Assembly (NCBI GenBank): GCA_938084885.1
Contig: CALKGG010000100.1
Span: 1-33,686, forward strand
Direction: 5' to 3'
Length of the DNA: 33,686 bases
Origin: an uncultured Acidimicrobiales bacterium
GTDB taxonomy: Bacteria > Actinomycetota > Acidimicrobiia > Acidimicrobiales > SHLQ01
Made by a program: the position numbers and the translations under genes. Shown piece by piece: positions 8,108-18,214 of this stretch (positions are counted from its first letter, which is position 1; every line of letters begins with the position of its first letter). Below the pieces are notes generated by a model, which saw only the letters and a program-made list of their open reading frames with translations, searched no databases and had not been told where the DNA came from.

Positions 8108-8159
8108 GGGGTAATTTGGTGGGGGTCAGTCCCAATCGGCCGACGGTACGGAGACGAAC

Positions 8160-9284
8160 GTGACAAGCAACCGCACCACAATTCCTGAGTTCATCGCCCG
8201 CTGGGATGCATTACGGGCACGGGCGCGAGCGGTCGGCGCTGATGCACTCGTCGTTGGTGGCGGAGCCGACCTGTACTACCTCACGGGTCACGATGGGCAT
8301 TCCTATGAGCGATTGACCGCAGCGATATCGCTCACGACGTCCAATGGGCCACCGGCCGTGCTCGTTACCCCAGCGCTCGAAGCTGGGCGCATCATCGCCA
8401 TGCCCGAAGTATTCGAGACTCAGCGGTGGGAAGACGAAGACGACCCCATCGCCGACGCAGTCCGCACGCTCCCCGAGACCGGCGTGGCGCTCGTATCCGA
8501 CGATCTTCAGGCCAACCACCTTCTCGCCATGCAGGCAGCCCGACCCGGCGTACAGTTCCGTGCGTTGAACGAAACCCTCGGCGGGATGCGCTCGATCAAG
8601 ACCGCCGCCGAACGGCACGCGCTCCGGGCTGTCGGCGCACGTGCTGACATCGTCCACCAGCAAATCCAGGCCGGCGAGGTTCCCCTCATTGGACGCACCG
8701 AACTCGAGGTGAAGGCCGACATCCACGACCGACTGCTCGCGGCAGGTCACGACCGCGTCACGTTCATCATCGTTGCGTCAGGGCCCAATTCGGCAAGCCC
8801 GCACCATCACCCGGGGAGTCGCGTGATCAACGAAAACGAGATGGTGCTGTTCGACTTCGGCGGCACCTTCAACGGCTTCAACAGTGACACGACTCGGTGT
8901 GTGTTCACCGGACCTGTCCCCAACGACGTCGCCGCTGCATGGTCGAGCTTGGTTGCAGCCCAAGAGGCAGCGTTCCAGGCGGCCATACCCGGCAATCGGT
9001 TGTGCGACGTCGACAACGCGGCTCGGGCGGCATTGACCGCGGATGGTTACGGCCCCGAGTTCATCCACCGGACCGGGCACGGCATCGGCACCGAAGTGCA
9101 CGAACATCCGTATGTGACGAGCTCGAACGATACCGAGATCGTCGAAGGCAATGCGTTCAGCATCGAGCCCGGGATCTACCGGACTGGCGCGTGGGGTATG
9201 CGCCTCGAAGACATCGTGGTGATCGAAGCCGATGGTCCCGTCCGGTGCAACGCCACCAAGCGAGAGATCGTCTCGGTTTCGTGA
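8160..9284 (+). CDS. M24 family Xaa-Pro peptidase (prolidase / aminopeptidase P-like)
   Basis: A cytosolic dinuclear-metal peptidase of 374 residues cleaving the bond before proline. An N-terminal creatinase-type domain (about 1-145) precedes the pita-bread catalytic domain. All five metal ligands can be placed: Asp232 (FDFGG), Asp243 (NSDTTR), His307 (HRTGHGIG), Glu336 (SIEPGIY) and Glu350 (RLEDIVVIE). Histidines at 215-217 (SPHHHPG) match the substrate-side motif. Start GTG 8160 has GGAG at 8150-8153. The stop overlaps the next start as GTGA, coupling it to the PAS/AraC regulator, and putA follows; proline released here would be the PutA substrate. Family assignment is firm; exact substrate (dipeptide or longer) is open. 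Confidence 0.9.
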   Translation: MTSNRTTIPEFIARWDALRARARAVGADALVVGGGADLYYLTGHDGHSYERLTAAISLTTSNGPPAVLVTPALEAGRIIAMPEVFETQRWEDEDDPIADAVRTLPETGVALVSDDLQANHLLAMQAARPGVQFRALNETLGGMRSIKTAAERHALRAVGARADIVHQQIQAGEVPLIGRTELEVKADIHDRLLAAGHDRVTFIIVASGPNSASPHHHPGSRVINENEMVLFDFGGTFNGFNSDTTRCVFTGPVPNDVAAAWSSLVAAQEAAFQAAIPGNRLCDVDNAARAALTADGYGPEFIHRTGHGIGTEVHEHPYVTSSNDTEIVEGNAFSIEPGIYRTGAWGMRLEDIVVIEADGPVRCNATKREIVSVS

Positions 9285-10036
9285 CGATCGAACCAGCCCC
9301 AGCGGATCAGCTGCGGGCGTCACCGGCGTTGAGCCGCGAACTGGTCGCCTTGTTCGAAACGCTCGTCAACGTCATGTTTTGTGCGAAGGACGTGACCGGT
9401 GCCTATGTCGAGGTCAACTCGGCGTTTGTGCGTCGAACTGAGCGATCCTCCAAACGCGATGTTGTTGGACGTCGGGCCAAAGACCTGTTCGCCCCCGAAC
9501 GCGCCGAGCTGTACGAACAACAAGACACCCGAGTGATCGAGGGCGAGGGGCCGTTGGTCGACGAGTTGGAACTCATTCGACGCCCTGACGGCGAGCTTGG
9601 CTGGTACCTGACGACAAAGCGGTCGGTACACAACGAGATTGGTGAATCACTCGGATTGGTGAGCGTGAGCCGCGACCTCGAAGCCCCGAGTGAAGATGCT
9701 GTTGGGGTGGCGAGCCTGCAGCCGCTTATCAGCTATGTCCGAGCGAATCTTGGGAAGCCTCTCCGGAGTGTCGAACTGGCAGAGATCGTGGGCTGTAGCC
9801 CCGATCAGCTCGACCGACGGGTTCGTCGCGTGTTCGGATTGAGTCCAAAGCAATACGTGCTGCGGGTCAAGGTCGAGCGGGCAATCGAGCTTCTTAGCAC
9901 GGCTAACGCTCCCTTGGTTGACGTGGCCCGCATGTCCGGGTTCTATGACCAACCCGATTTCAGTCGACGGTTCGTCCGGGCAACGGGACGTACCCCCGCT
10001 GAGTTCCGTTCGTTGGGAATCGGCAGTCTCGGGTAG
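9281..10036 (+). CDS. PAS-domain AraC-type transcriptional regulator
   Basis: A 251-residue predicted DNA-binding regulator. Residues 22-133 form a PAS fold (VMFCAKDVTGAYVEVNSAFV, then DLFAPERAELYEQQDTRVI), able in principle to sense a small ligand or redox state. Residues about 145-245 are an AraC/XylS double helix-turn-helix, with the conserved second-helix block DVARMSGFYDQPDFSRRFVRATGRTPAEFR. The GTG start overlaps the TGA of the peptidase gene by four bases. The gene stops 65 bases before putA, and one arm of a 9-bp inverted repeat covers its stop codon. The order suggests that it controls proline use from putA, but direct evidence is lacking. Its ligand cannot be guessed from the sequence. 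Confidence 0.85.
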   Translation: MTIEPAPADQLRASPALSRELVALFETLVNVMFCAKDVTGAYVEVNSAFVRRTERSSKRDVVGRRAKDLFAPERAELYEQQDTRVIEGEGPLVDELELIRRPDGELGWYLTTKRSVHNEIGESLGLVSVSRDLEAPSEDAVGVASLQPLISYVRANLGKPLRSVELAEIVGCSPDQLDRRVRRVFGLSPKQYVLRVKVERAIELLSTANAPLVDVARMSGFYDQPDFSRRFVRATGRTPAEFRSLGIGSLG

Positions 10037-10067
10037 AAAACGCGTCGCTCGTTCACCGGTTTTCTAC
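10033..10067. promoter_or_regulatory. Inverted repeat upstream of putA (candidate operator)
   Basis: GTAGAAAAC (10033-10041) and GTTTTCTAC (10059-10067) are perfect 9-base inverted arms separated by 17 bases. The repeat ends 34 bases before the putA start codon, just where an activator touching the -35 region would bind. The adjacent PAS/AraC protein is the obvious candidate. A hairpin terminator with a 17-base loop is the alternative, but no T tract follows. Confidence 0.5.
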
Positions 10068-10090
10068 AAGACCCACACACCGCCCGTACC

Positions 10091-10096
10091 TACCAT
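10091..10096 (+). promoter_or_regulatory. Leaderless -10 element of putA
   Basis: TACCAT fits TANNNT and lies five bases upstream of ATG 10102, with no Shine-Dalgarno sequence in front of the ATG. It is also part of a small TACCA-TT-TGGTA dyad that reaches into the start codon. No good -35 box is seen, which is consistent with activator dependence. Confidence 0.45.
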
Positions 10097-10101
10097 TTGG
10101 T

Positions 10102-13100
10102 ATGTCTACAGCACAGCCTCCCGCCGACGAGCCGACCAATGGAGACGAACTGACCGAAGCCGCAATCATCCAGGTCGAGGAATGGCTGCGAGCGTCGCGG
10201 ACACTCGAAGACCGAAAAGATCGTGCGGCAATGGAACAACTGTCCACGTTGGTCCGTGACCCCGATGGTGTCGAGTTCGTCATGAGCTACATCGATCAGG
10301 TCGCTCGGCCAGATTCGGCAGTGGTCGGCGCCGAGCAGCTCGCAAAGCTCGTCGCTGCGGGTACCGCGCCGGGCTTTTTGTCTCGCCTCGATCGCTTGAT
10401 GCTCAGCGTTGGCGCACGAGTCGCCCCGCTCGCACCGGCGCTGGTCATGAAACTCGCCGCCATGCGGATGCGCGGAATTGTGGGGCCCCTCGTCGCTCCG
10501 GCCGAACAAAACGCACTGCAAGCTCACCTCGACGGTCATGTTGCAACCGGATACCAGTCGAACGTCAACTTGCTCGGCGAGGCCGTGCTAGGTGAGCGGG
10601 AGGCCAACCGTCGACTGGAGCGTCTGAAGGATCTTCTTGCGCTCCCCGAGATTGATTATGTGTCGGTCAAGATCACCGCCGTCGCGTCACAGATCAACCA
10701 TTGGGCCCACGCAGACAGCGTCGATCGTCTGACGAGCCGCCTCAGCGAGCTTGTTGATGCAGCAGCCGAAGCCGACAGCCCGACCTTTGTGAACTTTGAC
10801 ATGGAGGAGTACCACGACCTCTATCTCACCGTCGACGCGTTCAAGGCCGTGCTTGGCGAACCTCGCCGCCGAGGCCTCGATGCGGGCATCGTCGTGCAGG
10901 CCTACCTGCCCGAATCGCTCGCTGTTCTCCAGGACCTTGTGGCATGGTCAAATGACCGCCATCGCGCTGGTGGCGGCACGATCAAGATTCGTCTGGTCAA
11001 AGGCGCAAACCTCGCCATGGAACGCGTCGAGTCTGAACTCCACGGATGGGCACAAGCCCCATATGGGTCGAAGCTCGAGGCGGATGCGTCGTATCGATCG
11101 TGCATTGACTGGGCGTTACGTCCCGAACGGTTGGCGGGGGTGCGGATCGGGGTTGGCTCACACAACCTTTTCGACGTGGCGTGGGCAAAATTGCTCGCGG
11201 AGAAACGGGGCGTTGCAGGTCGCATCCAGTTCGAGATGTTGCAGGGAATGGCACCTGGGCAGGCTCGGGCCGTTACTGCCGATTCGGACGCGTCAGGTGG
11301 CGCCCCAACCTTGTTGTACACGCCTGCGGTTGCCGACGATGATTTCGACGTGGCCATTGGCTACCTCTTTCGCCGGCTGGAAGAGAACTCCGCTCCGGAG
11401 AACTACCTGCATCATCTCTCGGACCTTTGGCCAGGATCGGCGGCGTTCATCGAACAGGCCGACGTCTTTCGGGAGGGCGTTGCACTGCGCCACGCGGTGA
11501 GTCGACAGCCGCGGCGCTTCCAAGACCGCAGCGACTTCGTTCCGTCCCGCGATCTCAATGCTCCCTTTGCAAACGATGCCGAAACCGACCCGAGTCAACC
11601 AGCGAATCGTCAATGGATCATCGACACACTCCAACGCATACCCGAACCATGCCGGACAGAACCAATCACCGACGTTGCCTCTGTGCACGAACGCGCACGG
11701 GCAGGGGCAGTCGCCCAACGGTCGTGGTTCGGCCGTCCTGCCGCAGAGCGACGGGCAATCTTGCATTCGGTTGCCGACGAATTATCGGCACGTCGAGGAG
11801 AGCTTCTGGCGACGATGATGCACGAGGCGAACAAGACGATTGCTCAAGGTGATGTTGAAGTATCTGAGGCGATCGACTTTGCCCGCTACTACGGCGACCG
11901 CGCCCTCGACTTCGATGGAATACAAGGTGCGACATTTGCCCCCCATGGTGTTGTGGCTGTTGTCCCGCCGTGGAACTTTCCAGTCGCCATTCCCGCTGGT
12001 GGAGTGCTCGCGTCGCTGGCCGCTGGAAATGCGGTTGTATTCAAACCAGCGCCGCAGACGCCGCGCTGCTCGGAGATCATTGCCGAAGCCTGTTGGGAAG
12101 CTGGCGTTCCCCGTGATGTGTTGCAGGTTGTTCGTGCTGGCGACGACGATGCCGGGCGGGCCGTCATCGACACTGCAGACGCGGTGATTCTCACCGGCTC
12201 ATCGGAAACCGCCGACCTGTTCAGCACGTGGAATCCCGATCAGCCTCTCATGGCAGAAACCTCCGGAAAGAACGCGCTGATCGTTACACCGAGCGCAGAC
12301 ATCGACATGGCGGTCGATGACCTCGTCACGTCCGCGTTTGGACACGCTGGGCAGAAGTGTTCGGCTGCGAGCATCGCAATTCTTGTCGGTGACATAGCCA
12401 CATCTGCTCGGTTCCGGCGGCAGCTGGTCGACGCGGTAGAGAGCCTCTCGGTCGGCCCGGCCACCGATCCGAAAACCGATGTTCCGCCGCTGGTCGATGG
12501 CGGAAACGAACGGCTCGATCGGGCGGTCGACAGACTAGATGACGGCGAGTCGTGGCTGGTCGAACCCAAGGTGGTTGCCCCCGGCGTGATTCGTCCGGGA
12601 GTGCGTTTGGGTGTTCGTCCGGGTTCGTGGTTTCACACGACCGAGTGCTTTGGACCCGTACTCGGTCTGATCGCTGCCGACACGCTCGATGATGCGATCA
12701 CGATCGCCAACAGCAGCGACTTTGGGTTGACCGGCGGGATCCACTCGCTCGACCCAACCGAAGTGCACGAATGGATGGAGCGAGTCGAGGTCGGCAACGG
12801 CTACGTGAATCGCGTGATCACCGGTGCGATTGTTCAACGGCAACCCTTCGGCGGCTGGAAGCGAAGCTCGGTCGGGCCGGGGGCGAAGGCGGGCGGACCG
12901 AACTATCTCTTTCAGCTCGGCACGTGGTCGGCAACCAGCGATGCCACAGATGACTACGACCTTCAGTGGCGCGCAGAGTTTGCACAGTCGCACGATCCGT
13001 CGAACCTCGCGTCGGAAGCCAACATCTTCCGATATCGGCCGATCAGCACGTTGGGCGTCGTTCTTGGTCCAGCTGCGACCGACCTCGACCGGCGACGCAT

Positions 13101-13413
13101 CGACAAGGCCGCGAGGCTCGCCGGCGTTGAGCTCGTCACCACAACCTATGATCAACGGAATCGGTGGATGGGCACGCTTGCCACCCGCGGAGTCGATCGG
13201 ATTCGATTCGTTGGGACAATGCCATCGGTCGACGAGCGCCGCTTGGCCCACGCCTTAGGAATCCACCTACTCACCGGACCGGTGCTTGGAGCGGGCAGAA
13301 TCGAACTATTGCACTACGTGCGTGAGCAGGCCATGTCGATCACTCTGCATCGGTTCGGGAACCTGTTGCCGAGGTTTCGAGGAGGTTCGCTGGGGCCTGC
13401 ACCAGTTCGATAA
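10102..13413 (+). CDS. putA: Bifunctional proline dehydrogenase / glutamate-semialdehyde dehydrogenase
   Basis: Oxidises proline to glutamate in two steps (FAD proline dehydrogenase, then NAD P5C dehydrogenase). It has 1103 residues. The barrel domain (about 90-480) includes [47 protein letters not shown] (from about residue 297), and [10 protein letters not shown]. The aldehyde dehydrogenase domain (about 520-960) has [13 protein letters not shown], Glu719 in AETSGKN and nucleophile Cys753 in GQKCSAAS, and PFGGWKRSS. About 150 further residues form a C-terminal extension. There is no N-terminal ribbon-helix-helix, so it should not repress its own gene as E. coli PutA does; the upstream PAS/AraC gene may take that role. 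The 3' end overlaps the convergent epimerase gene by 74 bases. Confidence 0.95.
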   Translation: MSTAQPPADEPTNGDELTEAAIIQVEEWLRASRTLEDRKDRAAMEQLSTLVRDPDGVEFVMSYIDQVARPDSAVVGAEQLAKLVAAGTAPGFLSRLDRLMLSVGARVAPLAPALVMKLAAMRMRGIVGPLVAPAEQNALQAHLDGHVATGYQSNVNLLGEAVLGEREANRRLERLKDLLALPEIDYVSVKITAVASQINHWAHADSVDRLTSRLSELVDAAAEADSPTFVNFDMEEYHDLYLTVDAFKAVLGEPRRRGLDAGIVVQAYLPESLAVLQDLVAWSNDRHRAGGGTIKIRLVKGANLAMERVESELHGWAQAPYGSKLEADASYRSCIDWALRPERLAGVRIGVGSHNLFDVAWAKLLAEKRGVAGRIQFEMLQGMAPGQARAVTADSDASGGAPTLLYTPAVADDDFDVAIGYLFRRLEENSAPENYLHHLSDLWPGSAAFIEQADVFREGVALRHAVSRQPRRFQDRSDFVPSRDLNAPFANDAETDPSQPANRQWIIDTLQRIPEPCRTEPITDVASVHERARAGAVAQRSWFGRPAAERRAILHSVADELSARRGELLATMMHEANKTIAQGDVEVSEAIDFARYYGDRALDFDGIQGATFAPHGVVAVVPPWNFPVAIPAGGVLASLAAGNAVVFKPAPQTPRCSEIIAEACWEAGVPRDVLQVVRAGDDDAGRAVIDTADAVILTGSSETADLFSTWNPDQPLMAETSGKNALIVTPSADIDMAVDDLVTSAFGHAGQKCSAASIAILVGDIATSARFRRQLVDAVESLSVGPATDPKTDVPPLVDGGNERLDRAVDRLDDGESWLVEPKVVAPGVIRPGVRLGVRPGSWFHTTECFGPVLGLIAADTLDDAITIANSSDFGLTGGIHSLDPTEVHEWMERVEVGNGYVNRVITGAIVQRQPFGGWKRSSVGPGAKAGGPNYLFQLGTWSATSDATDDYDLQWRAEFAQSHDPSNLASEANIFRYRPISTLGVVLGPAATDLDRRRIDKAARLAGVELVTTTYDQRNRWMGTLATRGVDRIRFVGTMPSVDERRLAHALGIHLLTGPVLGAGRIELLHYVREQAMSITLHRFGNLLPRFRGGSLGPAPVR

Positions 13414-13847
13414 GGACGCCTTCTCCACTGAGCGGGAACTCGTCGCTGGCTTTCGGGTGGATAAAGCACACGTCGTGCCCGGCGGCACCTTTACGGATTC
13501 CGCCGGGGGTGAATCGCATGCCCCGTTCGGTGAGCCATGCCACTGCGGTCTCGAGGTCGTCGACCCAGAGGCCAATGTGGTTGAGCGGGGGAGTGTTGAC
13601 CTTTGGGCGCCCGTCCGGGTCGATGGGTTCCATGAGGTCGATCTCTACCGCATGTCGTCCCGAACCGAGCGTGAGGATATCTTCCCTAACGTTTTCGGAT
13701 TCGGAGCTGTACTCGCCGGTCTTGGTGACGCCGAGTGTGTCGATCCAGAGGTGGCGAAGTGCATCGAGGCTGTCGCCACCGACCGCGATCTGCTGCACAC
13801 CGAGTACGTGCCACAACTTGTCAGTGCGTGCGCCCGAGAATGTGAGG

Positions 13848-13855
<8 letters not shown>
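13340..13855 (-). CDS. mce: VOC-family protein, probable methylmalonyl-CoA epimerase
   Basis: A 171-residue glyoxalase-fold protein with two beta-alpha-beta-beta-beta modules. Its gene overlaps the methylmalonyl-CoA mutase gene by eight bases, so an epimerase converting (S)- to (R)-methylmalonyl-CoA is the natural reading. Alignment by eye with known epimerases places three of the four metal ligands: Glu71 ([10 protein letters not shown]), His93 ([10 protein letters not shown]) and Glu150 ([10 protein letters not shown]). The first, normally His in a VDHIGIAV strand, is Gln22 in [16 protein letters not shown] (127-135) matches the family's AFLHPK-type strand. The ribosome site AAAGGAG precedes the ATG. 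The last 24 codons run antisense into putA. Function could be altered, so glyoxalase-like activity remains possible. Confidence 0.75.
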
Positions 13856-15971
<2,116 letters not shown>

Positions 15972-16021
15972 GGAACCTTTCTAGCTTAAAATAGTACAAA
16001 TTGAACGAATTGAGCTGAAGG

Positions 16022-16888
16022 TCACCGCTCGTCAGCTCGTGGACGTGACAGATCACGCATGAGGCCTTCTTGTGCCGCCGATGCAATGAGCGTGCCGTCG
16101 ACGGTGAAGAAGTGGCCGAGATTAAAACCCCGGGCTCCCGACGCCGACGGGCTGGTCGTCGAATAGAGCAACCACTGATCGGCCCGAAAGTCCCGATGGA
16201 ACCACATTGCATGGTCGAGGCTCGCCGCCATGACCTCGTCGAAGTTGTTGGCGTGGGTCCGAACCGCGGTGCCGAGAAGCGTTAGGTCGCTGATATAGGT
16301 CAGCAACAAGCGGTGGAGTACAGGGTCGTCGCCAAGCGTCCCGTTGAGGCGGAACCACACCCCGCGATTGGTCACACCAGGCTCCCAGTCTTCGGGACTC
16401 GTAAGCGGGCGAACCTGCAGAGGAATTCCGTCGATCTCCCAAAGACGAGGCAAGAAGTCACGGGGTGTCATCCCAAAGTCTTCGGGTTTGAGGGCCTCAT
16501 CGGGGTCGCCGACCTTGGGCATCTCCACCTGATGGTCAAAGCCATCTTCTTCCTTGTGGTACGACGCCGACAGGTTAAAGATCGCCTCGCCGTCCTGGCG
16601 TGCAACCACTCGACGCGTCGCAAAGCTGCGCCCGTCGCGGATCCGGTCAACGTCGTAAATGACCGGCGTGTCGGGGTCGCCCGGACGGAGGAAGTAGCTG
16701 TGAAACGAATGCACGTGCAGCTCCTCGACCGTTCCATAGGCAGCAGCGAGCGCCTGAGCAGCCACCATGCCGCCAAACAATCGGCCAGCTTCCCAATAGG
16801 GAGTGTGCCCTCGGAAAAGGTTTTTGTCGATGACCTCGAGGTCAAGGCTTTGGACGATGGCATCGACATCGCGCTGATCTGCAGACAT
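16022..16888 (-). CDS. tesB: Acyl-CoA thioesterase II
   Basis: Hydrolyses acyl-CoA to free fatty acid and CoA. The 288-residue double hot-dog protein has the expected TesB landmarks: LFGGMVAAQALAAA near residue 38, HSFHSYFLRPGD in the first module, LDHAMWFHRDFRADQWLLY (catalytic Asp of the second module) and the C-terminal catalytic Gln in AAQEGLMR. Length agrees with TesB. The ATG has no real ribosome site; instead TAGCGT lies six bases upstream (complement of 16895-16900), suggesting a leaderless transcript. It is the first gene of the minus-strand thioesterase-mutase-epimerase unit and is divergent from the aminotransferase gene. Confidence 0.92.
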   Translation of the reverse strand: MSADQRDVDAIVQSLDLEVIDKNLFRGHTPYWEAGRLFGGMVAAQALAAAYGTVEELHVHSFHSYFLRPGDPDTPVIYDVDRIRDGRSFATRRVVARQDGEAIFNLSASYHKEEDGFDHQVEMPKVGDPDEALKPEDFGMTPRDFLPRLWEIDGIPLQVRPLTSPEDWEPGVTNRGVWFRLNGTLGDDPVLHRLLLTYISDLTLLGTAVRTHANNFDEVMAASLDHAMWFHRDFRADQWLLYSTTSPSASGARGFNLGHFFTVDGTLIASAAQEGLMRDLSRPRADER

Positions 16889-16894
16889 CCCCAG

Positions 16895-16900
16895 ACGCTA
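16895..16900 (-). promoter_or_regulatory. Leaderless -10 element of tesB
   Basis: On the minus strand TAGCGT is followed by exactly six bases and then the tesB ATG, the spacing of a transcript starting on the A of the start codon. No Shine-Dalgarno sequence is placed correctly. Confidence 0.5.
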
Positions 16901-16960
16901 CTCGCCCTGGACGACACCCACGGATCAACCGGTGTCGATGCCTTTGTGAGAGCCGATGTC

Positions 16961-16966
16961 TAGGCT
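16961..16966 (+). promoter_or_regulatory. Leaderless -10 element of alaA
   Basis: TAGGCT is followed by exactly six bases and then ATG 16973; no ribosome binding site is present. The divergent tesB and alaA promoters share only 84 bases. Confidence 0.5.
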
Positions 16967-16972
16967 TGGTCA

Positions 16973-18193
16973 ATGGCTCGCCCCATCAAAAAGTCCGACA
17001 AGCTCAGCGATGTCCTGTACGACATCCGTGGCCCGGTCATGCACGAGGCCCAACGCCTCGAGCACGAAGGCCACCGCATCCTCAAGCTCAACATTGGTAA
17101 TCCTGCGCCGTTCGGTTTTGAGGCGCCCGAAGAAGTGTTGGTCGATATGGTGCGAACCCTTCCGACGGCACAGGGCTACTCGGATTCGCAGGGCATCTAC
17201 TCCGCCCGAAAAGCGGTCATGCAATACAACCAGCGGATGGGCATCACGGGCGTCGAAATCGACGACATTTTCATCGGCAATGGTGTCAGTGAGCTCATCA
17301 GCCTGTCGTTGAGCGCGCTCGTCAACGAGGGAGACGAAGTGCTGATCCCCGCTCCCGACTATCCGCTGTGGACCGCCGCCACCCGTCTCGCTGGCGGTGT
17401 CCCCGTGCATTATCGCTGCGACGAAGGCGCCGACTGGTTCCCCGACCTTGACGACCTTCGCGCAAAGATCACCGACCGCACCGTTGCCATGGTGGTCATC
17501 AACCCAAACAACCCAACGGGCGCGGTGTACTCCAAGGAAATCCTCACCGAGCTCGTCGAGATCGCTCGTGAACACGACCTCGTGGTGATGGCCGACGAAA
17601 TCTACGACAAGATTCTTTACGACGACGCACAGCACACCTGTATTGCTTCACTCGCAGACGACATTGTGTTTCTCACGATGAACGGGCTGTCGAAGACCTA
17701 CCGCGTTGCCGGTTTTCGGTCGGGGTGGATGACGGTGAGCGGCGACAAGTTGCGGGCCGCTGGATATATCGAGGGCCTCACGATGCTCGCATCGATGCGG
17801 CTCTGCGCCAATGTCCCGGCACAACACGCAATCCAGTCGTCTCTCGGCGGCTATCAGAGCATTGCCGAATATGTGACTCCAGGCGGAAGGCTGTACGAAC
17901 AGCGCCAAGTGGCGTGGGAGATGGTCAACGCCATTCCAGGGCTGTCATGCACAAAACCTGCCGGAGCGCTCTACCTGTTTCCAAAGATCGACACGGCTCG
18001 CTTCGGTATTACGAACGACGAACAATTCGTGCTCGATTTGTTGCGTGCCGAGAAGATGTTGTTGGTCCAAGGAAGCGGCTTCAATTGGCCCGAACCAGAC
18101 CATTTCCGCATTGTCTTCTTGCCGAGATTGCGAGACCTGACCCGAGCTCTCGAACGCCTTGAGAAATTCCTTGCCAACTACCGCCAGTCGTAG
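16973..18193 (+). CDS. alaA: Alanine-type PLP aminotransferase (AlaA/AlaT-like)
   Basis: A class I/II fold-type I aminotransferase, most like bacterial AlaA/AlaT enzymes that make alanine from pyruvate and glutamate. It has 406 residues. Landmarks are LKLNIGNPAPFGFEAPEE at the N-terminus, NPNNPTGAVYS, the cofactor aspartate in VVMADEIYDKILYD, and the Schiff-base Lys241 in NGLSKTYRVAGFRSGW. The C-terminal Arg segment is DHFRIVFLP. There is no ribosome site, but a TAGGCT -10 box six bases upstream supports ATG 16973. The gene is transcribed alone and convergent with pnkp (21-base gap). Specificity for alanine is inferred from overall resemblance. Confidence 0.88.
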   Translation: MARPIKKSDKLSDVLYDIRGPVMHEAQRLEHEGHRILKLNIGNPAPFGFEAPEEVLVDMVRTLPTAQGYSDSQGIYSARKAVMQYNQRMGITGVEIDDIFIGNGVSELISLSLSALVNEGDEVLIPAPDYPLWTAATRLAGGVPVHYRCDEGADWFPDLDDLRAKITDRTVAMVVINPNNPTGAVYSKEILTELVEIAREHDLVVMADEIYDKILYDDAQHTCIASLADDIVFLTMNGLSKTYRVAGFRSGWMTVSGDKLRAAGYIEGLTMLASMRLCANVPAQHAIQSSLGGYQSIAEYVTPGGRLYEQRQVAWEMVNAIPGLSCTKPAGALYLFPKIDTARFGITNDEQFVLDLLRAEKMLLVQGSGFNWPEPDHFRIVFLPRLRDLTRALERLEKFLANYRQS

Positions 18194-18214
18194 GGCAGCT
18201 GCTGGCATCTCCTT

